Assembly: GCA_024711005.1 (NCBI GenBank)
Contig: JANJTQ010000087.1
Location: 1-34,805, forward strand
Direction of reading: 5' to 3'
Length of the DNA stretch: 34,805 nt
Origin: Opitutaceae bacterium
Lineage (GTDB): Bacteria > Verrucomicrobiota > Verrucomicrobiia > Opitutales > Opitutaceae
The notes under the pieces were generated by a model. That model did no database searches. It saw nothing but the letters and a program-made list of their open reading frames with translations, and was not told where the DNA came from. Below, one piece after another: positions 1-7,892 of the stretch (the first letter of the stretch is position 1; each line of letters starts with the position of its first letter). Position numbers and translations under genes: made by a program.

Positions 1-84
1 CACACCGTCACGCTTTGCCCGATCAAATCCTCTTCAACCTTTGTCACCTCCCATGGCTCGGGCAGCAGCAACAGTCGGCGATAA
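1..84 (+). other. Possible 3' end of an upstream gene
   Basis: Frame 1 is open from the window edge to a TAA at 82-84 and encodes 27 residues rich in Ser and Thr. It may be the tail of a gene that begins outside the window. It is too short to recognise and could be chance. Confidence 0.15.
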
Positions 85-161
85 TGTTCGTGAACGCTCA
101 TCTCCTTACTCATTGCCCTCCACTAGCTCAGATCCGCCTCCACACCCACAACAAAACGTGA

Positions 162-446
162 AGAACCGCGGAAAAGCGGCTGCGCTGGGAGTCGGGAGAT
201 GGTTCCCCCAAGTCGATCCATGTAACATCCGCCATCAAGGATGCGGTCCCGTTCGTCGCCGACATCACCCCGAAGGGAACGTTCACTGCCTCTGTGGCGA
301 CCACCAAAGAATCTGGTGGCGGTTATCAACTCAACATCACGCCGGAGTCTGCCTCCACGGCTTTCAAGCGAGCCATCGTCAAAATCGGCGTTCGTTCACC
401 CGACGGCGTTACTTATTATGAGAGCGTCGCGGTTTCGCGCCGCTGA
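162..446 (+). pseudogene. Remnant of a DUF1573-like secreted protein
   Basis: An open frame of about 94 codons, without a usable start, ends at TGA 444-446. Its pattern is an opening with W and SGDGSPKSIHV, then PFVADI, a Gly-rich turn followed by YQLNITPES, and a final AIVKIGVRSPDG. This resembles the C-terminal half of DUF1573-type beta-sandwich proteins common in Planctomycetes and Verrucomicrobia. Upstream in the same frame is a TGA at 159-161. The preceding residues that would fit the fold (QNVKNRGKAA) lie in another frame, reached through a shift near 175-182. A frameshifted or decayed gene fits best. A sequencing indel or a gene with an odd start cannot be excluded. The family call is from pattern only. 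Confidence 0.35.
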
Positions 447-450
447 TACC

Positions 451-1239
451 ATGACAACACATAACATGCTTAAGAGCGCGTTCTTAGCCGGTACTTTCAG
501 CACCGTGATTCTGGCTGCGAGTGAGCCCGCGATTTCCATCGAGTTCGATACACTTCCGCCTTTGGACGAAACTCAGCGCGTGCTCGCCACCAAACTGGTT
601 CGCTTGGGTAAAGACACGCTGACTTATACACGAGTAACACCTCCGGCAGTTTCTTTTTCTGCGTCGGAAAACGTGCAACTGGTTAAGGCGATTGTCCCGC
701 TTCTTTCCGAAACGGAAGAACCGGTTCGGGGGTATCGCTACTTCTGTTGCAGCATCGTTCCTTATCCGTTCGGCGTATCGGAAATCCAGTGGAGCGACGA
801 AGCGGGTCATCAAAAACGCATCTTCGTGCATGATGACCTTACGTATCTTGGCTTTTCTTTCGGCGTCCGGGTGGATGACTGCGACTACGATTACACAACA
901 TTGAACTATGGCGGGTATGGTACCGCCCAACTTTCCGATTTTCCCGCGGATATTCAGGGCTATATCGCGACTGCGAGGAACCTTCCCGGCGGCGAGTTTT
1001 TGGCGGTGCCGGCTGCCACCAACAAACTGATACCCCTGACGGAGGCCGAGTCAGACGCAATCGATATCATGTTGGCCTACTATCAAATTCATCACGATGC
1101 GTTGAAGGCCGCACGGGAAGTGGCCATCGCACAGGCTGAAGCGGAAGCCGAGGCCAAGCGCATCCGTAACCTCAATCCCAAGGCGATGGAAATCCGTCTG
1201 TGGCCGGTGATCAGCCAACGCTACTCAACCGTCAAATGA
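451..1239 (+). CDS. Secreted protein of unknown function
   Basis: This gene encodes 262 residues if it starts at ATG 451; ATG 466 is an equally good start and gives a tighter signal peptide. The N-terminus has a hydrophobic stretch (LAGTFSTVILAA) typical of export. The middle is mixed beta-rich sequence with two adjacent Cys (YFCCSIVPYPFG) and a further VDDCDYDY segment. The C-terminal 60 residues form an Ala/Glu-rich helix (AIAQAEAEAEAKRIR) that may be a short coiled coil. I do not recognise the family. Its TGA overlaps the ATG of the next gene (ATGA at 1236-1239), so the two are probably translationally coupled and may act together at the cell surface. Confidence 0.7.
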   Translation: MTTHNMLKSAFLAGTFSTVILAASEPAISIEFDTLPPLDETQRVLATKLVRLGKDTLTYTRVTPPAVSFSASENVQLVKAIVPLLSETEEPVRGYRYFCCSIVPYPFGVSEIQWSDEAGHQKRIFVHDDLTYLGFSFGVRVDDCDYDYTTLNYGGYGTAQLSDFPADIQGYIATARNLPGGEFLAVPAATNKLIPLTEAESDAIDIMLAYYQIHHDALKAAREVAIAQAEAEAEAKRIRNLNPKAMEIRLWPVISQRYSTVK

Positions 1240-1817
1240 ACCTCTCTCATCTTCGCCAACTATGCGCGGCTTGTGCGGCCGTGGCTTTGTCCGCCCGTCT
1301 TGCGGCGGTCACGACGCCAGAAACCCTGCTCGCCTTCGATGCGGGAACCAGCACTTACACGCTCTCTTGGTATGGATCGGCCGGGCATACGTATTTCATC
1401 CAGCACAGTCTCGACCTCATGACTTGGAATACGGTGCCGTTAATCGAGTCTGGGACCGATGCCCCGCTTGCCTGGTCGATGCAGCTTACCGCAAATCGCA
1501 CTTTTTTTAGAGTGCTGGCCAGTGATCTGCCGACTGGCGGCAATCCCGAAACGGCCGATTTTGACGGTGATGGCATCAACAACATCACGGAAATCAACAT
1601 GGGTTCCAACCCCATCAGCCTCGACTCGGACCGCGATGGGATGCCCGACGCGTGGGAATACGCCCATGGGTTCAACCTGACGATGCCCGATGCAACCGGG
1701 AATGCGGACTTCGATAGCCTGTCCAATCTTGCGGAGTATTTCGTTGGAACGGACCCGAATGTCGCCGATGCCGCGGCGCCAGCGGCGAATTTCGACTTGG
1801 TCGTGCTGTCGCCCTGA
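1236..1817 (+). CDS. Secreted protein with thrombospondin type-3-like calcium repeats
   Basis: The product is 193 residues. ATG 1236 overlaps the stop of the preceding gene and opens a signal peptide (LCAACAAVALSARLAA). Residues about 30-105 have the look of a small beta domain seen in Verrucomicrobia exported proteins (YTLSWYGSAGHTYFIQHSLD). Then follow Asp-rich calcium-binding units: DFDGDGINNITEI, then DSDRDGMPDAWEYAHG, then a third NADFDSLSNLAEYFVGTDP. Such units normally act as spacers in much larger surface proteins. Here the protein stops about 20 residues later, 38 bp before the stop of the convergent gene, so it may be a truncated remnant of a longer gene. Confidence 0.7.
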   Translation: MNLSHLRQLCAACAAVALSARLAAVTTPETLLAFDAGTSTYTLSWYGSAGHTYFIQHSLDLMTWNTVPLIESGTDAPLAWSMQLTANRTFFRVLASDLPTGGNPETADFDGDGINNITEINMGSNPISLDSDRDGMPDAWEYAHGFNLTMPDATGNADFDSLSNLAEYFVGTDPNVADAAAPAANFDLVVLSP

Positions 1818-1855
1818 ACGAAATCTTCCGGCTGCAAGGTCGTGCCGCCGGTCGA

Positions 1856-3631
1856 TCACTGATCTTGGGCGAGGTTGCGCCAGTATTGCTGGACCCAGGC
1901 GGAGTACTCGGCGGGATAGCGTTCGTTCTGCAGGGCGGTGAAGGCTTCGCGTTCTTCACGGCGGAGCGCGCCGACGACTTGGGCGGGGTCGGCGGTCGAG
2001 GGACCGCGGCCGGTGATCTGATTTTGGGCATTACCGAAACCGCCTGCGCTCGACTGGCCGCCGTCTTGTACCATTTGAGAGTTGTGGAGGCCCTGGGGCT
2101 GCTGCTGTTGCTCCCCCTGTTGCAGGCCGGACTGTTGGGCGTTCGCCTGCTGCTGTCCTTGAGGACTGTTTGGCTGACCGGGCTGGCTTTTGCCCTGTGC
2201 GGCCTGGGCCTGACTTTGGGCTTGGGCAAGGGCTTTCTGAAGGGCGGCTTCCGCGGCGGCGAGCGACTCGGCGGCGGCGGATTGCGCTTTCGACTCTTCG
2301 CCGGGTTGCGGTGCACCGGCTTGCTGCTCTCCGGATGAACTTTCCGGGGGTTGAGTGCCGGCGGTTTGCGTGGACGCTTTGCTTGGAGGTTCCGCGCCAG
2401 GTTCGTTGCCGGACTCCCGGCTGGTGCCGCTGGCCGGAGATGTGGCGGCCTGTTGCTCTCCGGACGAAGTTTCCGGTGTTCCTTTGCTCGCTGTCTGTTG
2501 AGGTTCCGTGTTCGGATCCTTGGCGGGTGGAGGGGTAGTTTCGCCGTCAGGCGGGGTGGTGGGATCCGAGGGGGAAGGGGGCGGAGGCTCGACGGTTGCA
2601 AGAAGCACTTCCTTGGCCGCTTCCTTGAGGGCGGCGGCTGCTTCCGGACTGAGGGCGGCGACTTGGTCGGCGAGTTTTTGGGCCTGTTCCGCGGCGGCTT
2701 GTTTGCTCTCCTCGGTCGAAGTCCGGGTTTTGGCGCGGGCCTCCTCCTGCTGGCGAAGGGCGGAGACTTCCTGAAGGGCGTTGGCGAGGCGTTGCTCCTT
2801 GGGCAGGCTCGAAAGAATGCCTTGGAGAATTTTGCGAAGCTCGACGACCAGCGCGCCCTGGCGGGCATAGCCCTCGGGGAAGCGTTTGCCTTTCACATGA
2901 TCGAGGGCCTCGGTGGACAGGGTGTTCAGATACGCTCCGTTGATGCGTTCGGAGAACGTGTTTCCGGCGGCGCCGGGCGTGTCGGCAGAGGGCGCGGAGG
3001 GTGCGGCGGGAGAATCGGTTTCGCGAAGGCGGGAAAGGAGGTTTTCGCCGGTTTGGAAAAAGGAACCAAGGTCTTCGCCGATGCCGGCTTGGTCGCTTTC
3101 GAGAAGGCGCTGACGTTCGGCGTCGGCGGTGGCGGTGGCGATGGAGCGGGTTTCGCGCTGGACGGCGATCTGGCGGGCGATGAGCGCTTCGAGGCGGCGG
3201 GCAGCCTCTTCGCGGAGTTGTTGGATCGAGATTTGCCGGGCGAGGGACTTGAGGCGGGTTTCGATGGCTTGTTGCGCAAGATACGCCTCGGTGGCGGTGG
3301 CGCGCGGATCGGTCTTGGCGTTTTCGCCGAGACGGCGGAGGCGAGTGGCGATGGCGGTCATTTCGGTGCCGCCCAGTGCGTTCAATTGTGAGGCGAGTTC
3401 GCTGAGTCCGGAGAGACTTTGGACCGGGAAGCCGTTGCGTTGAAGTTCGTCGATCAACTCGTCGATGGCGCGGGCGAGTTCGGCGGTTTCGGTGCCGAGT
3501 GACTGCTGGTTGATGCCGTTCTGAAAGGCGATGGGGCGAAGGGCATCGTCGGCGGCGGCGAGGAGCGCCGCCGATGAAAGAACCAATGACGAATGACCAA
3601 TGACCAAGGCGAGACGGCGGGTGGGATTCAT
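1856..3631 (-). CDS. Exported coiled-coil, Q/P-rich protein at the end of the MoxR operon
   Basis: The protein has 591 residues. ATG at 3629-3631 opens a signal-peptide-like stretch (LALVIGHSSLVLSSAALL) ending near AAAD. Residues about 45-220 are long Glu/Arg/Ala helices predicted to be coiled coil. Residues about 340-520 are low-complexity: Pro/Thr/Ser/Gln, with three ESSSGEQQA/ETSSGEQQA-type repeats and Gln runs. A conserved-looking tail (ALRREEREAFTALQNERYPAEYSAWVQQYWRNLA) closes it. In related operons the DUF4175-like protein often has a long coiled-coil C-terminus of this kind, so this may be its detached second half. Function is unknown. The hydrophobic core of the signal peptide is encoded by a short tandem repeat (3583-3608), and there is no clear ribosome-binding site. 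Confidence 0.8.
   Translation of the reverse strand: MNPTRRLALVIGHSSLVLSSAALLAAADDALRPIAFQNGINQQSLGTETAELARAIDELIDELQRNGFPVQSLSGLSELASQLNALGGTEMTAIATRLRRLGENAKTDPRATATEAYLAQQAIETRLKSLARQISIQQLREEAARRLEALIARQIAVQRETRSIATATADAERQRLLESDQAGIGEDLGSFFQTGENLLSRLRETDSPAAPSAPSADTPGAAGNTFSERINGAYLNTLSTEALDHVKGKRFPEGYARQGALVVELRKILQGILSSLPKEQRLANALQEVSALRQQEEARAKTRTSTEESKQAAAEQAQKLADQVAALSPEAAAALKEAAKEVLLATVEPPPPSPSDPTTPPDGETTPPPAKDPNTEPQQTASKGTPETSSGEQQAATSPASGTSRESGNEPGAEPPSKASTQTAGTQPPESSSGEQQAGAPQPGEESKAQSAAAESLAAAEAALQKALAQAQSQAQAAQGKSQPGQPNSPQGQQQANAQQSGLQQGEQQQQPQGLHNSQMVQDGGQSSAGGFGNAQNQITGRGPSTADPAQVVGALRREEREAFTALQNERYPAEYSAWVQQYWRNLAQDQ
3575..3610. repeat. Short tandem repeat ATGACCAATGAC type
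   Basis: Four imperfect units of 8-9 bases based on AATGACSAATGACC lie at 3583-3608, within the first codons of the coiled-coil protein gene. In the coding direction they read TTGGTCATTGGTCATTCGTC and give the hydrophobic core of its signal peptide. The style matches dispersed intergenic repeats I recall from Verrucomicrobia, but that recall is not a database result. Confidence 0.6.
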
Positions 3632-3644
3632 GGGGGCAGGGGGG

Positions 3645-3797
3645 CGGGATCAGGGTGGTTCGTTCTCGTTCTCTTACTCGTACTCGTTCTCTCAGGGGCG
3701 GGGCAATTGGTGTCGGCGGGAATTTCAGAGGAGGATTCGAACGAGAACGAGGAAGAGAACGAGGCGGCGGCAGGGGACTCGGGATCAGGGTTGTTCG
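3645..3797. repeat. CGTTCT-hexamer hairpin element, copy A, with flanking 18-bp direct repeats
   Basis: Left arm 3660-3692 consists of CGTTCT units with CTTACT and CGTACT variants. Right arm 3736-3763 is its near reverse complement. About 43 bases separate the arms. The element is bounded by two copies of CGGGATCAGGGTKGTTCG (3645-3662 and 3780-3797, 17 of 18 identical). The second contains the stop codon of the DUF4175-like gene. It fills the gap between that gene and the coiled-coil gene, so it would form a large hairpin in the operon transcript. Confidence 0.8.
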
Positions 3798-5452
3798 CCG
3801 GTCTGGCGGAGGGCTTCGCCGAGGGTTTCGCGAACTTCCCCTTGGCGGCGGGCGACATCTTCCATCCGTCGGGAGGTTTCCTCAAGGCGTTTAAGTATTT
3901 CGGCCTGCTTCTCGGCAAAACTGACGATGGTGAGTTGCCTGCGCTCGCTCGCGCCGATGCCCGGGCCGGTGACGTTGTTGTTGTCGGTCGCTTCAATCCA
4001 CCAGGTGAGGTGGGCGCCTTCGATCAGCGGGGGGCGCTCGGAGACCGGGACGAAGGTGTGGGTGACGACGCCGTTGTCCCCGACGGCGAGCGACCGGCGG
4101 GACTGATTGCCCTCGGCGTTTTCGGTCACGAGTTCGACGCGGGTCAGGGCAAAGTCGTCCCGTACGCGGGCACGAACCTCGAGTCGGGCGGTCGGGACGA
4201 TCGTTTCCGAGGCCGCGGCGGGTTCTTCGACGCGCACGGCAGGAACCTTGTCGATTTCGAGGCGCACCGGATAGTCGGTGGTATCGATGGCGGCGATACC
4301 GTCCGCGCTGACGAGCGGGACGCTCAGACTGGTGATGCCGGTGGCGGGGACGGTGAATCCGCCCCGGGCGACACGCGGGGCAACCGTGTCGATGGAGAGT
4401 TGGATGGGCGGAGGCGCGTTGTCTCCGGCAAAGCGGAGTTCAACCATGCCCAACGGCTGGCTGGCTTGGGCGACGACGCTGACCTTGGCGCCGGGGAAAA
4501 GCGTGAGCGCTCCGGCGGGCTGACGAAGTGGAGGACGCCGGGTGTACGCCGGGAACTCCTGGAGGAACTCGGCCTGTTCCAGCAACGGGGCGGGCAGCGC
4601 GGCGACCTTGAAAACGGGACCGCGACCATCGCCCAAATAGAAGCGATAGGTGAACGACTGCTGGGTGTTTTCGAAGACGAAGGCGAAGCGGGCGGGATCC
4701 TCGGCGGTGGGACGGACGAGGATCGTGCGGTGTTCGCCGCTGGCCAAGGTGAGTTCGATCCGGCCTTGCGGGGGAAGCACCCCGCGCGCGAAAGCCGACA
4801 GCGTGACGTTCGTGCCCGCGGCGGAGTTGAGGTCGCGAGTCTCGGGCTCGACCACGGTGGCGGTGGGCAGGGGGATGTCGGCCAGCGCGGCGCGGCGCAA
4901 GAGGACGGAGGCGAGCGGCCATTGCAACCAGGCGAGGACGGAGACGACCGCGACGAGGATCGCCGTGATGAACACGCGACGGACGGTGGGTCTGGCGGGG
5001 ACGACTTGGCCCAGCGCGAGGCCGGGCACAAATGCGGTCATCTCTCGCACGAGTGCTTGCACGAGGAGCGGGGAGCCTGCGCCGCGTTGATCGGGCGAGG
5101 ACTGGCTGAGTTCAACGGCCGAGATCACGCGGCTCCCGAGGGCCGGCCAGTGACGCTGGATCGCGAAAGCGGCCTCGGGGGCGTGCCAGCGGCCGCGCCA
5201 TGGGATGAACAATTTGCGCCAGATCACCGTGCCGAGCACGCCCGCGTCGAGCACGAGAAAGGCGATGCGCACGGAGCGGGGGAAATCCATCAGCCGGTCG
5301 AGCAAGGTTTGCGCGACCAGCAGAAGCACGGCGGCGGTGACCAACCAGGCAAGCCCGGTGAAGACCTGGGTCGAACTGTGTTTGCGGGCGACGCGGTTGA
5401 GCGCGCGGCGCAGCGGGACGGGGAGGGCGGAGGTGGACGAGGGCGCGCTCAT
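3785..5452 (-). CDS. DUF4175-like membrane protein
   Basis: The product has 555 residues. Two membrane segments lie near the N-terminus (FTGLAWLVTAAVLLLVAQ and VRIAFLVLDAGVLGTVIW) and a third around residues 157-180. A conserved-looking segment (APEAAFAIQRHWPALGSRVISAVELS) precedes the third one. The rest is periplasmic beta-rich sequence, and the last 60 residues are a coiled coil (ILKRLEETSRRMEDVARRQGE). The start ATG is one base after the stop of the upstream VWA gene (TTA 5454-5456 on this strand), so the two are coupled. The layout matches DUF4175 proteins found in MoxR/VWA operons of the PVC group. The biochemical role is unknown. It is shorter than the usual roughly 1000-residue members, and its stop codon sits in an 18-bp sequence repeated on the other side of a hairpin. 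Confidence 0.75.
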   Translation of the reverse strand: MSAPSSTSALPVPLRRALNRVARKHSSTQVFTGLAWLVTAAVLLLVAQTLLDRLMDFPRSVRIAFLVLDAGVLGTVIWRKLFIPWRGRWHAPEAAFAIQRHWPALGSRVISAVELSQSSPDQRGAGSPLLVQALVREMTAFVPGLALGQVVPARPTVRRVFITAILVAVVSVLAWLQWPLASVLLRRAALADIPLPTATVVEPETRDLNSAAGTNVTLSAFARGVLPPQGRIELTLASGEHRTILVRPTAEDPARFAFVFENTQQSFTYRFYLGDGRGPVFKVAALPAPLLEQAEFLQEFPAYTRRPPLRQPAGALTLFPGAKVSVVAQASQPLGMVELRFAGDNAPPPIQLSIDTVAPRVARGGFTVPATGITSLSVPLVSADGIAAIDTTDYPVRLEIDKVPAVRVEEPAAASETIVPTARLEVRARVRDDFALTRVELVTENAEGNQSRRSLAVGDNGVVTHTFVPVSERPPLIEGAHLTWWIEATDNNNVTGPGIGASERRQLTIVSFAEKQAEILKRLEETSRRMEDVARRQGEVRETLGEALRQTGEQP

Positions 5453-5453
5453 G

Positions 5454-7886
5454 TTACTTCAGGCGGTTGAGGCGGCGTACGAGCCATTCGGCGCAGGCGA
5501 AGAGGATGAGCAACGACAGGAGAATGGGCGAGTAGGTGAGTTCGAAGCGCTTGAGCGAGGTGACGCGTCCGCTCTTTTCCTCCAGGAGTTGCGGAAGCTC
5601 GAAGAGGTTTTCTTCGCGGAGAAGGCGACCGTCGGCCGCCGCTGCGGTGGCTTCGAGCAAGGGCAGGTTCATCGCGGCATTGGCCTGCTCAAGCCGCGGT
5701 GCGACGACGTCGAACTCCACCACGGCCGAAGGATCGAGGAGCGTGAAAAAACGATAGTGGCCGGGGATGGTCGGGGAGAATTCGGCGCGATAACCGCCTG
5801 CTTCGTCGGGGACGGGGCGGAGCATGACCTCCTGCTCGATCGCCGCGGAGGCGTCCGCCGGAGAGAAGGAGGCCCGTGCCGGCACGACGTCGGCGACGAG
5901 TGGTTTGAAATCGGCCTGATACAGCCGTCCGGAAATCACGACGCGTTCGCCCAGTTGGTATTCGGGACGGTCGACGCGTAATTGCACCTGCTTGGAGGCA
6001 CCGGAGAGACGCTCCAACGAGAGAGCCTGGAAAATCTGGCTCCAGATTTGCGCGTAATATTTGCCACCGAGTTCGCTGCGCCAGCGGTAGGTTTCGTTGA
6101 AGCCAAAATACATGACCTCGCCGCGACCGAACCGCTGACGGGCGAGCACGGGACCGGGGCCGGCGGGTGTGGAGCGGGCCGGCGAGGGATCAGCCAGGAG
6201 CACCTCGGCACCGGGGCGGGCGCGGGCGACCTTGGCGGTCCAGCGCACGCCGGCGAACTTCGTCCATAACGAAGAGTTGGCGGTCGGGTTGTCGGAAAGG
6301 CGCAGCAGCGGCGAACGTGCACCGGCGGGGGTGAGGGCGAGTTTCACCGGCTCGGCGTGACGCGCCGTGAGCTGCTCGGCGGGCCCTGAGAGCGGGACGA
6401 CGGGAAGGAGCGGTTCGAGCGGCGTGCCCAGATACGAACGCGGGTTGTGGTTGGGTCCGGCGAGGAAAACGAGTCCGCCACCGGCTTGATCCACCCATTC
6501 GCGGATGAGCTGCATGCGGTCGCGACCGAGACGCACCGGGTCGACGTCGCCGAGAAGAATGATGTCGCTGTCGTAGAGAGCGGTGCGGTCCTCGGGCAGT
6601 GCGGCGATGAAGGGCGTATCGGGGAGCTTGAGGAGGCTCGGATCTCCGTCGAGCAACACGCATTGAAGGGAGAGGCGACGATCGTCCTGAAGGAAATCGA
6701 GGAGATAACGCCAGTCCCAGCGCGGCTCCTGCTCGATCATGAAGACGCGTACGCGGTCGTCGATCACACGTATCCGGATTGTGGCGACGTTGTTGTCGGT
6801 GCTGGCCTCGCCTTCGAGCGGTTGCGCCGTGACTTCGAGGGAAAGCTCGCCGTGTTTCTCGGGAATAAAGGAGAGCTCGGCGCCGACGTCGCCGCGGACG
6901 GGAAGGGTGGCCGTTGTCTCGGCGAGCGCGGGGCCTTGCGAAGAGGCGGAGTCGCGGAGCGAAATGACCACGGGCTGGCCCTCGTAGCCGTTGGCGGTGA
7001 GGCGCACGTGAACGGTGACCTTCTCCTTGAGGAATGCGATGCGAGGGGCGTCGGCGGAAGCGAGGGCGACGTCCCGGGGCTCGGTGACGCCCACGCCGTA
7101 GAGGAACAGTGGCACGCCATCGGAGCGGGCGGAGACGGCCGCCTCGACGGGGGCGAGTCCGCGGTTGTTGGCGCCATCGGTCATCACGAAGACGCCGGCG
7201 AGCGGTTCGCCGCGATGGCGGTCGAGGACTTGGCGGAGGCTTTCGCCCAGGGCGGTCGTCTGATCGTTGGCCGGCAGATTATCGAAGAACGCGCGGGCGG
7301 TTGCGACGCCATCGGTATTGTCGGCGGGCGGCGGATTCTCGGTGGCGTCGTGTCCGAAGGAATAGAAGACCAACTCCGCGCGCTCGTTGAGCTGCTTCCA
7401 GAGGGCGAGTTTGGAGTTGGCGGCAATGGACTTGAGAACGTCGCGGCGGGTGGGACGTCCGGCATCGTCGGCGGGGACGGTTTGCGAAAGACCGTCGTCG
7501 GGCGACAAACGGCCGGATGCGATGAGGGCGCGGGCACGGTCCTCCGGCGTGCTGCGCAGATCGGCGAGGTCCATGCTCGCGGAGGCGTCGACCAGGACGA
7601 TCAGTTTTTGGCGGACCTTTTCGACGAGCGTGGTGATGAGGACCGGACGTGTGGCGGCGAAGAGCAGCGCGGCTGCGAACAGCAGGCGCAGACCGACAAT
7701 GACTCCGCGTTTGAAACGAGGGGTGTTGGCGATGAGCCGGGAATGCAGCCACCAGAGCAGGAGGGCGAAGACGATCCAGATGATCAACGCCCAGCCGGGG
7801 TCGAGCCCCTCGAATGTGAGCATGGTGCTGGAGCCATTGCTTGTGCTGGCGGAGCCGGGGAAGAAAAGAGTACGAAGCCAGTCCAT
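5454..7886 (-). CDS. Large VWA-domain membrane protein (glutamine-amidotransferase-like class)
   Basis: This 810-residue protein has two N-terminal membrane segments (WALIIWIVFALLLWWL and LRLLFAAALLFAATRPVLI). A VWA domain follows with an intact MIDAS start, LIVLVDASASMDLADL near residues 90-105, and the second motif FVMTDGANNRG. Next come Ig-like beta segments and a region resembling a class I glutamine-amidotransferase fold (VFMIEQEPRWDWRYL, GGLVFLAGPNHNPRSYL). I see no catalytic Cys-His-Glu triad there. A final membrane helix (PILLSLLILFACAEWLV) anchors the C-terminus. Most of the chain should lie outside the cytoplasm. The start follows the upstream BatA-like gene by 6 bp. It probably forms a membrane complex with the other VWA proteins under control of the MoxR ATPase. 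Confidence 0.85.
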   Translation of the reverse strand: MDWLRTLFFPGSASTSNGSSTMLTFEGLDPGWALIIWIVFALLLWWLHSRLIANTPRFKRGVIVGLRLLFAAALLFAATRPVLITTLVEKVRQKLIVLVDASASMDLADLRSTPEDRARALIASGRLSPDDGLSQTVPADDAGRPTRRDVLKSIAANSKLALWKQLNERAELVFYSFGHDATENPPPADNTDGVATARAFFDNLPANDQTTALGESLRQVLDRHRGEPLAGVFVMTDGANNRGLAPVEAAVSARSDGVPLFLYGVGVTEPRDVALASADAPRIAFLKEKVTVHVRLTANGYEGQPVVISLRDSASSQGPALAETTATLPVRGDVGAELSFIPEKHGELSLEVTAQPLEGEASTDNNVATIRIRVIDDRVRVFMIEQEPRWDWRYLLDFLQDDRRLSLQCVLLDGDPSLLKLPDTPFIAALPEDRTALYDSDIILLGDVDPVRLGRDRMQLIREWVDQAGGGLVFLAGPNHNPRSYLGTPLEPLLPVVPLSGPAEQLTARHAEPVKLALTPAGARSPLLRLSDNPTANSSLWTKFAGVRWTAKVARARPGAEVLLADPSPARSTPAGPGPVLARQRFGRGEVMYFGFNETYRWRSELGGKYYAQIWSQIFQALSLERLSGASKQVQLRVDRPEYQLGERVVISGRLYQADFKPLVADVVPARASFSPADASAAIEQEVMLRPVPDEAGGYRAEFSPTIPGHYRFFTLLDPSAVVEFDVVAPRLEQANAAMNLPLLEATAAAADGRLLREENLFELPQLLEEKSGRVTSLKRFELTYSPILLSLLILFACAEWLVRRLNRLK

Positions 7887-7892
7887 GTGAGG

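Noticed and set aside
3593-5470. A 625-codon + strand open frame
   Set aside because: It crosses the hairpin element and the antisense of the DUF4175-like gene; the product is Gly/Glu/Arg/Asp-rich with no motif.
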